In this document: piece after piece, positions 11,901-22,152 of the stretch
How the letters are laid out: the number at the start of each line of letters is the position of its first letter
How positions within the stretch are numbered: position 1 is the first letter of the stretch
Source of the DNA: Cyathus striatus
Taxonomy: Eukaryota; Basidiomycota; Agaricomycetes; Agaricales; Nidulariaceae
Reading direction: 5' to 3'
DNA: 64,000 nt
NCBI GenBank assembly: GCA_025738555.1
Contig: JAOVFP010000014.1
Span: forward strand, 1,612,001-1,676,000
The notes under the pieces: model-generated
Seen by the model: the letters and a program-made list of their open reading frames with translations, nothing else
Database searches by the model: none
Told to the model about the DNA's origin: nothing
Translations under genes and position numbers: made by a program

Positions 11901-12953
11901 ACGGCCTATAACGGAGTCTAGTTCATCTTCCATGGCTAGCTTTGTTAGATCAGTAGAAAATCTGAAATGGTGCTGGTTAGAGGAGTGGTTATGCGTTATC
12001 GTTAAATTGGTATGTTGCCTACTCTCGCAAAACAGGAAACGTCATGGACAAATTTGTGATAACACGCTTTCGTCGGAGACGTAGGATGTTTGCAATAACC
12101 TCGTTTGTGAGAACCTCGTTTGCAACATCCTTGTTTGCGATAACCTCATTTTTATCTACTTTCTCCTTGGCGGCCTCCTTCGGAAGGAAATTTTGGTGTT
12201 TAATCATCGCCAAAAGCATATGATGCTCTGCTATGTACATGTCTCCCTGTACCGAATTATAAGCATCATGGGACTTGAAAATAATTGTTGTGCATTACCA
12301 TTTTATGCATCAAATCTAAAGATGCGTCGAGAACCTTCAATACTTCTTCACTCGCTACTTGTTCAATGGACTAGTCCTGATATTATTTGAAGTTACTCAA
12401 TATGATGCATCAACAGCTCACAGTATCGCTGGTCATATTATTTCCTGAAGACATTTCATTTTGGCATTTTTCTTGGAGGGTCTTCACGACTTGCACCAGT
12501 ATCGCCTTATTTGTAAGTGAGTTTAAGTAGCACTCTGACTTCTTCTTGTCTACACACCTGCGGACACCCGGCTCCTTCCATAGCACGCCATATCAGCGGA
12601 ATTTCTAATGTTGGCATCTTCTGGTATTTCGTCAAGTATAACTCGTTTATATCAGAGATTCCGGGATATATTAGTGCCAAGGCGAGATGATGTGGGTGAA
12701 CTACATGGATGTCAGCTTAAGAAAGCAAACAATTTAGCATCAGATATCTTTTCTAACCTTTTTCACTGTTAACAGAAGCTTTGAGCAAAATGGCTGTATC
12801 CCAAATCACCGTAACATCGTCTGTAAATGGATATTTACTGTCATTCCCACCAGTAACGTGATGTTCGTCATTATCGTCTTCGCTAATAGACTGAGGACGA
12901 GGACAGTAATTCGTAGCCATTGTAGTTGAGGTGGTAAACCGAGAATACTTCAC
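8994..12953 (-). CDS. Hsp104/ClpB-like AAA+ protein, degenerate paralogue
   Basis: A multi-exon gene with the full Hsp104/ClpB order: Clp N-domain repeats (about 12953-12020), AAA+ module 1, a shortened coiled middle region, AAA+ module 2 and a C-terminal small domain ending at TAA 8994. Walker A is intact in both modules (GDAGVGKTA; GPSGCGKTF). Walker B of module 1 reads ILHIDD (Glu to Asp). In module 2, the intron between about 9709 and 9657 gives ILIDH, so the catalytic Glu is His. The module-2 pore segment that reads GYVGYDQGG in the paralogue is SCSQHSQAG here, and the module-1 pore segment reads SCHGKMEM. Sensor-1 TSN is replaced by TTT. The protein is therefore probably impaired in ATP hydrolysis and substrate threading but may still bind nucleotide. 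It is divergently oriented to the better-conserved paralogue at 14731. The start at 12953 is uncertain; Met at 12920 is an alternative. Confidence 0.85.
12092..12153 (-). repeat. 15-bp coding minisatellite in the ClpB-like N-domain
   Basis: About four copies of a 15-bp unit (plus-strand form like AACCTCGTTTGTGAG) encode Asn-Glu/Asp-Val-x-x pentapeptides on the minus strand, inside the second Clp-N repeat of the degenerate ClpB-like gene. The aligned segment of the paralogue at about 15500-15600 has no such repeat. Because the unit is a multiple of three, copy-number change would keep the frame. Confidence 0.75.
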
Positions 12954-13454
12954 TCCATACTATAAATTATCAAAGACGACAGCAGTCCGCATGCGGTAAC
13001 GTATGCCCTAGAAAACCCACAGCCTGTATGCCCAGTTAATCCGGCACTTTGGTATAACGGAGTCACATTAATCACACATGCCAACTGCGCAACTCAAGAA
13101 TCATAGATCTCGCCTCCCAGTACATCTATATACGGAGGCTGCTATTACAATTCATTATGAGAAGTGAGATTATCGATTAAAGTTCTGTCACTTCTGTCAC
13201 TTACTTATGTTAGTAGGCTAGCACTGCATTCTATGTGCTTTGCAGTGTTTATACCACCCAGACGAAGGTGAAGTGGCTGGGGTTAAGGTTTAGCCGGTTT
13301 TGCCAGATACTTTCTGTGCCTTATTCATTCGGTACATGAAGTACTCACTTAAATTTTATAAACAATATATTCCATAATCGGCGGAATCCCATGTTTAACT
13401 AAAAAATCTACAGACAATGATATGCGTACGACTGTCATAGCTCTTATGTAAGCT
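12954..13454. other. Spacer between membrane-protein gene and ClpB-like gene
   Basis: This holds the 3' flank of the membrane-protein gene and the probable promoter of the minus-strand ClpB-like gene. I saw no additional gene and no clear motif. Confidence 0.5.
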
Positions 13455-14282
13455 CTAACCTGAGACACGTTTAAGACGTAGACGAGAGAGGACATTTATC
13501 CGATTGTGCTTGAGCGCAAAAGGTGGGATAAAGCACGATAGTAAAATGCAAAACATGAAAGTTGCAACCTTTACTCCTAATGGCTGAGTGGAGTAGACAA
13601 GCGTCATCAAACCCAATATGAAAAGAATTAAACCCATGATGACTGCATAATGGCCCATCAAAACCGATATGTGTAACCATCTCTCGACGAAAGTGCAGCG
13701 TTGAGAATATGCATTTCGAACGCCAACCTCGGCGTCAGCCCAACACTGATGTAAGTATTGCTCCTCCTTTACTGTAAGCATCTCAAACCACCTTGATGCG
13801 GCTAACGTTAAGATTGCCCCAAAAATATCTGCAGTCAACCCCGTCATAAAAAAAATATTGACTGCCTTCTGTGCAAGGTTATCATTGTTCGTTAATGTGG
13901 ATCCAAGCATCTGTGCTTGCACACCAGCCAAAAACGTGGCCTGCAGATAAAGCACCCACCGCAATAAGCACGAAGTATAAAAGTATTATATTTAGACATA
14001 CCAAGATTGACAGTGATTGGTATCCTTTCTCTGCAAGAGCTCGTCGATTTCTTCCAATCCATCGATTAGCTGCCACAGCTTTTTGAAAAATGTGACATTA
14101 CATAATAGATAATATTGAGAAATCTTACCACCGTAGTATGAGAGTGGATTCGGATCCAATTCTACATCCACCGATACACCACAGTGGACATCTGGAAATG
14201 AATTAGTAGAAGTGGACTGCTTCTGTGTAACATTCTGTTGCGGGAGGGGAAACGGATAAAGTGGCACTGAGTCAAAAGACAT
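13455..14282 (-). CDS. Small multispanning membrane protein, unknown function
   Basis: Three exons join in frame. Exon 1 runs from Met at 14282 to a donor at about 14130. Exon 2 covers about 14079-14003 and ends GYQSLSIL. Exon 3 starts ATFLAGVQAQMLG after a CTGCAG acceptor near 13937 and runs to the stop at 13455. The product is about 235 residues, with a soluble, Pro/Ser-rich N-terminus followed by about four hydrophobic segments: around ILATFLAGVQ, a second at IFFMTGLTADIFGAILTLAA, a third in the stretch after HISVLMGHYAV, and a fourth at VATFMFCILLSCFIPPFAL. The C-terminal tail is basic. No catalytic motif is visible. It sits between two divergent ClpB-like genes and shares a roughly 450-bp upstream region with the plus-strand one. 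I do not recognise the family. Confidence 0.75.
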
Positions 14283-14730
14283 GAAGAATGTGTTTCTAGG
14301 CTCCCGATAGCTTGCTTCAAGTACATATTATACCGTCTAAGCACCATCGTAGTAAGATTTTGACGCCCAAAGCTATCCACGTCCACGTGTTTCACATGTA
14401 TTTTCTTTCGACTCACGTCAAGTAATACCGTTCTGTGCATCCTCGTGTAAGTGTTAACCATAAGTAGTAAGATCGTACTCCTGTAGGCTGTGGAAATACA
14501 TGCATGTTCAGCATGCAAATTTCATAATAACAAACTTCTGTGATATCTCCTGAGCACCAATTCATGAACCAAATAGTCCTCCGGCAGGCGCGGCGCCCGT
14601 CAACGCGAGTGGCTCATTTGTATACACTTACTTGAACACGTTTTGTACAGCAACTCAAGGCTGAACTTCCTTGGAACTTCCAGCCCACTATTAAGGGACC
14701 ATACTTTGCTTTCCCGTTATCAAACTAGCA
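14283..14730. promoter_or_regulatory. Putative bidirectional promoter region
   Basis: About 450 bp separates the starts of the minus-strand membrane-protein gene (14282) and the plus-strand ClpB-like gene (14731), so both should take their upstream control from here. I looked for heat-shock elements (alternating nGAAn units) and saw only scattered GAA/TTC triplets such as CTTCCTTGGAACTTCCAG at about 14668-14685, which is suggestive of an HSE-like array but not conclusive. Confidence 0.4.
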
Positions 14731-17700
14731 ATGGATTCGTCCACGTCTACAGACTTCGACCTTACTAGCAGAACAAGTAATATTTTGAAAGTCTCAGTTT
14801 TGATTGCAAGAAATACAAATAGTAAAGAAGGTGAGCCTGAAAAGCATATAAAAATGTCCGTTTAAGCTGAAGGCGATATAAACAGTGACATTACATCATC
14901 TTTTGTTCGCCTTGCTGTATGAAGATTATGCAGCTGTCGAAAATGAAAATTTTATTCCTAACGAAGGATGTGAATCACTGTTGTGGAGAGTAGTGTCTGC
15001 TCATGGATCTCCGGTACGTTTAGCATTCCGGGTCTATACTAAACAATGAAACTGACAGCTATTGTATCTAGCCAATGCTTGGAAACGAATTTCGTAAAGG
15101 AATAAAATTGCAGTCGAATGCCAATCAGACTCCCCAAAGACCTAGGTTGGCTGTTCCTCGTACCGAACAGTCTGTAGGTCTATCTTCAATACGAATTTGG
15201 CAGTGGCGAATGACTAATATAAAATTTGGTATTACCGCAGAGGAAGCCATCCCCAGGGCGAGGCTTCTTTGGAAGAAGAAAGCCTAAGAATACACTCAAT
15301 CAAACACCAAGCGTTCTTTCATTAGAAAGTGAGGCTAGCGCCAATATCGATGCCTCTCCCTCTGTAAATCCTGTAAATCCTAAGCCAGCCGACGACGTGA
15401 CTCAAGTACTTGAAAAATCTCAGAAGCTGCAGAAAGATATGGTAAATCTGGCATACTTTGGTTCACATTATCAAACTGATATAACCTCTTTTCAGAGGGA
15501 CAAATATGTGTCGGAGCATCATATTCTGCTGGCCCTAGAACACGTTGAAATATTCAAAAATAGCCTGGGAAAAGCACATATAGACCCTGAACTTATTCAC
15601 AGGTACATTGCCAGTTCGAAAAGGAATTTGCGAATTTTGTCCATGGCTGCTGGTGACAAGCTAGAGACCTTACATAAGTCTGTGAAACGACTCTAATGCT
15701 ATGTTATGTTCTCATATTCCAGCAGATTTGCAATCGATCTTACCGCTATGGCAGCTGCGGGAAAGGTTGATTTGGTTATTGGGAGAGTACGAGATTTTTG
15801 GCTTATGATTTCAACTGGAATCGCTCATAATTATACATTTATTAGGACTCGGAAATACTTCGTGTAATCCGGATATTGTGCAGGAAGTAAGTCAGCGTTC
15901 GATCATTTCCGTGGAACTAACTTTTAGTCACCAATTATATTTGTAGAACAAAGAACTCCGCAGTCCTGTTAGGTAATCATAATTAAACTTCAAAGTAGTA
16001 CAATATATCTCACAGAATATTTCAGGAGAAGCAGGCGTTGGAAAAACAGCAATTGTGGAAGGTTTGGCACAGCGCATAGTCCGAAAAGACGTACCAGCCA
16101 ATTTAGACGCAAAGGTTTTCAGTCTCGATATGGGTGCATTAATAGCAGGCGCCTCGTCAAGGGGTGAATATGAAGAGGTTAGTGTTTTCTGTGTCGTTCA
16201 ATATCCATATTCGGTTTCCTCACAGCAACGTTTTAGAGAATTAAGGGTGTGATTGACGGTATGTTTACTAATTCTATGTTAAAACTTTCACGAGCTACTT
16301 CTGAGTTGACATTGCAGATGTTATCAAGAGCGAAGAAGCGGGAGAAAGGATTATCCTATTCATAGATGAATTACACCTTATTCTCGCCGGAAGAAATAAC
16401 TCAGGCTCAAACTCTGGAATGTAAGCTACATTTTGGTTACACCATATTATTTTTTCTAATATTTATTCAAGGGATGCCGCTAATTTGCTAAAACCGGCTC
16501 TGGCGCGTGGTCAGCTTCGGTGCGTTGGAGCGACAACGTTGGCAGAGTACCGCGAACACATTGAGAAAGATGCTGCATTAGAGCGTCGCTTTGCTCAGGT
16601 TAGTTTGTTAGTGATAATACCATATGTGTCTGAATATTCTGTAGGTTTTAGTGAATGAGCCTAGTATGTCTGACGCTATCACGATTTTAAGGGGGATTAA
16701 ACAAGGATATGAATCTCATCACAATGTTATAATATACGACTCGGCGCTTGTTACGTCTGTGGAATTAGCGAGCAGATATCTCACTCACCGTCGGTATGTA
16801 GAGCCATCGTACCAATTTTCTAAACAAAACTAAAACACTTGGTATAGATTACCTGACTCCGCCATTGATATTATTGACGAAGCATCTGCATCCGCTCGTG
16901 TTATTAGCGAGACAATGCCGGAAGACCTTGATAAATATGTTCGAGATAGAGAGCGTATCAAACTCGATATCAGGTCTCTCGAGGATGAAAAGCGTGCATA
17001 TCAAGTCCCAGATCCAGGATTAGAGGAGAGGCTTAAAGACGCAAAAATGGAGCTCGCAGAATCAGACACTAGGATAGCGCACCTGGAATCACAATATGGC
17101 ATTGAGACAGCATACTACAATGAAGTCCAGTATCTGCGAGAGCAACTCGTGGCTGAAAGAAAAAAAATGACCAGTAACGATATACGGTATTTTCCAACCA
17201 TTGTATTCAAATTTAACACTAATCAAAATATATCAGCTTAGACGATCAGCTGTATACGCAAACACAAAAGACGATAAAAGAGTATGAGTCGAAACTTGCT
17301 TCGCTGCAGACACAGAATCGGCCAATTAATTCCTCCGATAAGCCCGTCATTACTAAAGAAAGTGTTGCAAAAATTGTAGAAAGGATGACACGGATACCGC
17401 TTCAGCAGCTTCTAGAATCTGACAAAGAGAACTTACTCAATCTGGAAGGAAGGTTAAAGCAAAAAGTGATCACTACCCCGTCTGCGCGTTATTTTATCGC
17501 TAATTCATTACAGGTTATCGGACAGGCTCAGGCGGTAAAAGCAGTGGCATCTGCCATACAGCGTGCAAGAAATGGATTGGTTGACCAAACACGCCCGATC
17601 GCGTCATTCTTATTCACAGGATCATCTGGAACCGGGAAAACGTACTTGTCTAAAGTCGTGAGTTGAACGACGTTCAATGACATCCAACGTGACGACCATC

Positions 17701-18786
17701 TTACATGCCGTGACAGCTGGCAGAATGTCTTTTCAACTCTCAAGATTCCTTGGTTAGGATCGATGCCAGCGAGTACAACATTGGTCACTCTATCTCTAGA
17801 TTGGTAAGACAATTCAACGCTGGCTATCGAGTATATGATTTACAGTAAAAGATTGGAGCACCTCCAGGCTATGTTGGATACGATCAAGGTGGGCAGTTGA
17901 CGGAGCATATCCGAAGGAATCCGTTTTCTTTAATTCTAATTGATGAGTTAGTAATCTGAATTTCACACTGAATTATTCTAAAATGATAAATTAAATTTGA
18001 ACAGAATTGAGAAGGCATGCAGAGAGTTCATTACACTATTCTTACAAGTACTTGATGATGGTCGATTAACGGATGGACAAGGTCGAGTTGTGGACTTCAG
18101 GTGGGCGATGTATGTTACAAATATAACTTTTCTAACGGTATATCTAGAAATACCGTCATAATTATGACCTCCAATCTTGGGGCGGGGAACTTTGGCTCAT
18201 CGCCACTTAATGAAGACGATGTAAAAAACGTGGTTTTTGAATACTTTCCGGTGGAATTCACTAATCGTATCGACGAGATAATTATATTCGTACGTTCAAT
18301 GGCATCACACATAGGTTTGACTTTCGAATCTGACGAGCGTATTATTTATTTCAGCAATCGTTGACTGTCGAAGATATTGAGCTTATCCTGGACATACATA
18401 TCAAAGATCTAAAGACGATGGTTCATAAGAAGAACATGCGTCTCAACTTCGAGCGGGCAGCCCAACAAAAACTGGCTGAAATAGCATGTGAACAACATCT
18501 TGGTGCAAGACCACTTATGCGGGAACTAACTCAGAAGGTAACAAACCCTATATCCCTCCTTATCTTGCAGAACAAAGTCAGGGACTGGGATACAATACGA
18601 GTTTATGAGCGGCACGGAGAAATCGAGGTATCTTTTGAGTCTGAAAGCGAGTCAAATTTGGGTCACAATGCCGGGAGCGCCCCTCTGAGAGGTCATGCTA
18701 ATACTCTTCGTATACCCGCGATTCTTAAATCAGTTCCCAACATCTTTTCTGGTGGAACTAGTATGCAACGCCATAATAGGTCGTAG
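14731..18786 (+). CDS. Hsp104/ClpB-like AAA+ disaggregase, motif-intact paralogue
   Basis: A roughly 900-residue product from about a dozen exons. Clp N-domain repeats lie at 14731-15700 ([29 protein letters not shown]). Module 1 has Walker [10 protein letters not shown] (about 16025), Walker B ILFIDE (about 16350) and arginine finger ALERRF (about 16585). A coiled middle domain follows at about 16900-17350, shorter than in yeast Hsp104. Module 2 has Walker [10 protein letters not shown] (about 17625), pore loop [11 protein letters not shown] (about 17865), Walker B ILIDE completed across an intron (17948/18004), sensor TSN (about 18173) and a C-terminal small domain. The module-1 pore loop that is usually KYRG reads SSRG, so its usual tyrosine is missing. 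Known family members thread aggregated proteins in the cytosol or nucleus; activity here is inferred. The C-terminus is not acidic as in canonical Hsp104, which suggests a lineage-specific paralogue. Confidence 0.9.
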
Positions 18787-19009
18787 AAACTTACGACCGA
18801 CTTAGTTACCTTTGTTGATTTTTTTCCTCGCTCTCAGGCCCCATCAATTTAATCGATTATATTCCTAAAACAGTTGATGGATTAAGCTTGTGAAGTGTGA
18901 AAGGCTATTACCGGCACTGTATGTAGTACATCACATATTCACCCAGATTCCAAACCAGTCGAATCTCGAATAGGATCCCTTCGCTTACATAACTTGTGAC
19001 AGATTTAAA
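18787..19009. other. 3' flank of the ClpB-like gene
   Basis: A short intergenic stretch containing TTGATTTTTTTCC and other T-rich tracts that may hold the polyadenylation region. No gene seen. Confidence 0.4.
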
Positions 19010-19125
19010 AATCATTTAATTCCCACTAAGTACCTTTTAAGGTAGTTGGGTTATAGGGTTGTTTGGACTTCCCAATAAGGTGTTTTCAAGATCTCGGTTG
19101 AGATCTCAGCCTGATTGGATGAAGC
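19010..19125 (-). repeat. Dispersed ~115-bp repeat, copy 2 (inverted)
   Basis: The reverse complement matches 8530-8643, including the hairpin TACCTTTTAAGGTA flanked by TTCCCACTAA and TTGGGTTA, and the block GAGATCTCAGCCTGATTGG. Together with copy 1 it brackets the ClpB/membrane-protein/ClpB block in inverted orientation. The two copies differ at many positions, so neither is recent. Confidence 0.65.
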
Positions 19126-19588
19126 CATGTGACGCATGTGATGCTGACGAAGCGTCTCCAGCAGGTCCCGAGTCCCGGCTCTGGTTTGTCCCTGGTTTGT
19201 CCGCTCTCTCGCTCTCGAGTCTCGTCATCCGTTGCTCTCGTTTCGCCTGCTTGTTCATTGATGCTCGAGAGTCGAAGTTAATAGCCCTTTGGCCTTTATA
19301 AGTATGTAGCCACTAGTCAACATTGAGGCAGCTATGTTACATGTAGTCACAAGTCACCGATCCGAAGTCCTTTCGGGTGGTGGCACAAATTCAAACCCGT
19401 TTAGGTAGGGATTCTGACATTTGCCTGCTGTATCAAATACAGGTACTAGTACTCTGGCCCCATCTCTATATAATAAATATAGAGTTAATTTAACTTTCTG
19501 TGATGATCTTCCAGTCAGTTCAACGCAAACACATGTTGTATACAAACAATGTCATCGGAAAAGAAATGCATAACTTAGAGCACCAGTT
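19126..19588. other. No supported gene; intergenic
   Basis: Short frames only, e.g. an 80-codon plus-strand frame across 19059-19301 that starts inside the repeat. Nothing domain-like. Confidence 0.5.
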
Positions 19589-19752
19589 CACCCCAGACAA
19601 AGATGAATCGGATCACGGTACAGATGGTACACCCCGATGTTAACACCTTGTAAAAAGGCTATTTGCGCATCGGGATGAGAACAAAACTCTGAATGTGCTA
19701 CAATCTGTACCATATGCAACATGATCCGATTCAGTCCTGTCTGAGGTGTGTG
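19589..19752. repeat. ~160-bp imperfect foldback (MITE-like) repeat
   Basis: The left half, starting CCAGTTCACCCCAGACAAAG, and the right half, ending ACTGAATCGG's complement and CTGTCTGAGGTG, are inverted copies. Shared blocks include GAATCGGATCA, GGTACAGAT and CATCCCGATG or its complement. No open frame. The structure suits a small non-autonomous element or its relic; I see no clear target duplication. Confidence 0.65.
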
Positions 19753-19954
19753 TTGGCGTTTCCCCAAGTGCTTGGCACCACTTCGCTTAAGGGTTAGAGC
19801 AGCTTGCTAGAACTATGTAATATGCACCAAGATGGTTAAATAAAAATTTTAAATAAATGTGAAATGATCATAAGTACTCTTGCATAAGTAGTAAGTACGT
19901 GCATACAGTGTTTTAGTATGCCAGTGAGGATTACCTTTTTTTAGATAAATCTAT

Positions 19955-21010
19955 TTACCAGCGATCATATGGAGCGGTCAGCTTTTTCAGCGGTGTAGCG
20001 GCAGAATGTTCCGCAGAATATGTCCAGGAATCATTCCTACGCTCATTAGCTGTATGTTCTAGAGACGAATTACGTCTGGCAGCTCGAAACAGCGCGCGGG
20101 CTGAAGGTGTCATCGATTCCTCGATTCTTTGCTCTTCTGCTATGCTACCTATAGCCTTCACAACTTTCTCCTTGCTAGAGATTTGCTCCAATGCGATTCT
20201 TTGAAATATGGAGTCCGTCGTAACCTGTGGCGATGGTGCTAGCTGCGTGTGGACATTTTTAAAATAGTTTTTGATAGGTAATTGTGCTCCCCTTGCTTCA
20301 ACTGCATCAAATTTCGCTCGGGAATTATTTATAAATCCCTCCAATATCGTTTGCGATTTATCAAGAATTACGACGTCCTTGTAGGTTCCACCTTTGGCGA
20401 AGTCCTGGGCCTCTTGAATCGATACATCGTTTCCAAGCTCATATTTTAGCATTTCCAATATTATCCAGCAAAACCAGTAACACTGGTACTTCTTAATGTG
20501 GTAGCGCGGTGCTTCCCGGGTGACAAAATACAAGACCAGGCTAAGTTCCCCAAGTGAAAAGGGAGATGGAGTTGGATTTAGAACTCGTATTATATGTAAA
20601 TCACTACTCCGCTGGTTTAAAGATCGCCAAGGCCATAATGATCGTTTTGGCGAGTGAGCGTGTGACAGCCCCCGTTCCCAAACCGAGACCCTGTCAACAG
20701 CGGCCGCCTCGGAAGCCGACTTCTCCCATATTGGCCGAGAATGATCCACACTCTCCATCCTTAGGTGAAAGAGTTGATCATTATGCAAAACTTCAGCTAC
20801 GAGAAACTCGTGCTCTGAGTTCATAAAATTTAGTTTTTACAACACTGCAAGAGTAATATACTTACGAACAGAAGAAGGCATTTTGTAATGAGTAATATTT
20901 ACCACCTTACTCGCAGAAAAAACGCCAGGATTATCCATAACCTCTTTGCAGAATTCCGCTGCACTAATAGTGAAATTTTTGTTACTAGGGTTGAACAGAG
21001 CCTTTGCCAT
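19955..21010 (-). CDS. Basidiomycete-type hypothetical protein
   Basis: Two exons. Exon 1 runs from Met at 21010 (MAKALFNPSNK) to a GTAAGT donor at 20865. After a 52-bp intron, exon 2 (20813-19955) continues SVQHEFLVAEVLH in frame, giving about 330 residues. The N-terminal pattern (ISAAEFCKEVMDNPGVFSAS, then HYKMPSSVQHEF) recurs, as I recall, in hypothetical proteins of Agaricomycetes. The central part is Trp/Phe-rich, and the C-terminal 150 residues are charged and helical (EQRIEESMTPSARALFRAAR). No catalytic motif or signal peptide is apparent. It lies tail-to-tail with the plus-strand ClpB-like gene and shares a 5' side with the RING gene only in the sense that both are on the minus strand. 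Confidence 0.75.
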
Positions 21011-21310
21011 AAAAACTGTTGGCGTTAATGCAGGAGATGATACTTGTAAAGTGAAGAGTTAGATGCAGACAGGGGAGAAGATATATTGCGTATATTTGGT
21101 GTGCAACCACACCGCACATTAATAAACGTGTGTATTGCGTGTGGAAACGCGGAAGATTCAGACTCGGCTGTGCAAACCTGTGATGCGAGTCGTCGCTTAA
21201 TGCAGAACCAGATTCCAGATGCATCATGGGGCTGATGTTTACGTATAGCACACTATTTACTAAGTAAAGCCATAACCCTTGTCTGATCTAATGTCTCAGT
21301 CCTCACTGAT
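21011..21310. other. Spacer; probable promoter of the 21010 gene
   Basis: About 300 bp between the RING gene stop and the start of the hypothetical gene. An 88-codon minus-strand frame (20985-21251) overlaps the start region but in another frame. No further gene supported. Confidence 0.45.
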
Positions 21311-21804
21311 CAGAAAATGTAGTAGTTATAACTTCTGAGGTGGCGTGGTACTACATCTTTACGACACAATGGACATTTATAACTCGCAAATTCTCCTGAT
21401 AGTAGATGGCGATCTATGCACGTTCTCTGAAAAGAAGTAATGATCGATGAGTGGAGGAATGACCTTTGAAGTATATATCACAACTACGCACATGAAACAC
21501 ATGTTTACAGGGAAGTTGTCGAAGGTAGAAGCTATCGTCTTTGAATATGGTACGACGATGTGGTTGGATTTTGAAATCTTCGAGGCAAATATGACAACCA
21601 GCAAGACCAGCCTCCAAGAATACGGCAGAGGCATCCGAACGAGCTGTGAATATTATGTCTGAGTTGCGTTCCGAAGTATAGTACACCAAAGGTAGTTTTT
21701 TAACAAAAGCCCGACGTCGTAGATTTCTCTGTTTGCCCATGATTATTTGAACGTGTTAGAGCACTTAGACTACTCACCAAGAACGATCGGATACGGAAGT
21801 TCAT
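21311..21804 (-). CDS. RING-H2 finger protein, short paralogue
   Basis: Three exons. Exon 1 encodes MNFRIRSFL (21804-21778) and ends at a GTGAGT donor. Exon 2 begins RNLRRRAFVKKLPLVYY and carries GCHICLEDF and YLRQLPCKHVFH. Exon 3 gives RTCIDRHLLSG and KCPLCRKDV, ending at TGA 21311. The eight ligands follow the RING-H2 order C-x2-C, C-x-H-x2-H, C, C-x2-C, so ubiquitin E3 ligase activity is likely from family knowledge. The product is short (about 130 residues) with no tail beyond the RING. The exon structure and the phrase FYLRQLPCKHVFH match the gene at 25679, so the two are paralogues in opposite orientation. No membrane segment is seen. Confidence 0.82.
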
Positions 21805-22152
21805 AGTGCGCTGCGCCGAGCTCCTTGGAATATTCGCTGATTATATTTGTGAGTTGGTACGTCTATTAATAGTGGAGTTCGTGACAAGACCAAAGGCAAT
21901 GCATCAACTGTGCTTTGAGGCAGGTCGCGCTTACTTGTACTGTAATTAAACTTAAATCTTCAAGAGTCACAGTGGTGGCACCAAAGCTGTGTTGATGTTC
22001 GATGACTCGAGGCAAGCTCGTGGATTTCAGTAACCTATAGATATAAAAACATATTCCAGCTTTCATTTTCATTGACATTTGTGTTGTTTGCTGCTCAAGG
22101 TGGTGTTTTTACCTCATCCATCGATTTTTCATCTATTAACACATCTTTCAGG
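21805..22152. promoter_or_regulatory. Divergent intergenic region between RING and ubiquitin-like genes
   Basis: About 350 bp separates the minus-strand RING start (21804) and the plus-strand ubiquitin-like start (22153). The sequence GTTGTTTGCTGCTCAAGGTG to the CTTTCAG just before 22153 could be a 5' UTR intron, and an upstream in-frame Met at 22072 exists. No specific operator seen. Confidence 0.4.

Noticed and set aside
8530..19125. Calling the ClpB block a giant transposon
   Set aside because: The bracketing repeats are diverged, no target duplication or transposase/recombinase was found, and a third related copy exists elsewhere. Kept only as a finding.
20554..20826. 90-codon plus-strand frame
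   Set aside because: Antisense shadow of the hypothetical gene at 19955-21010.
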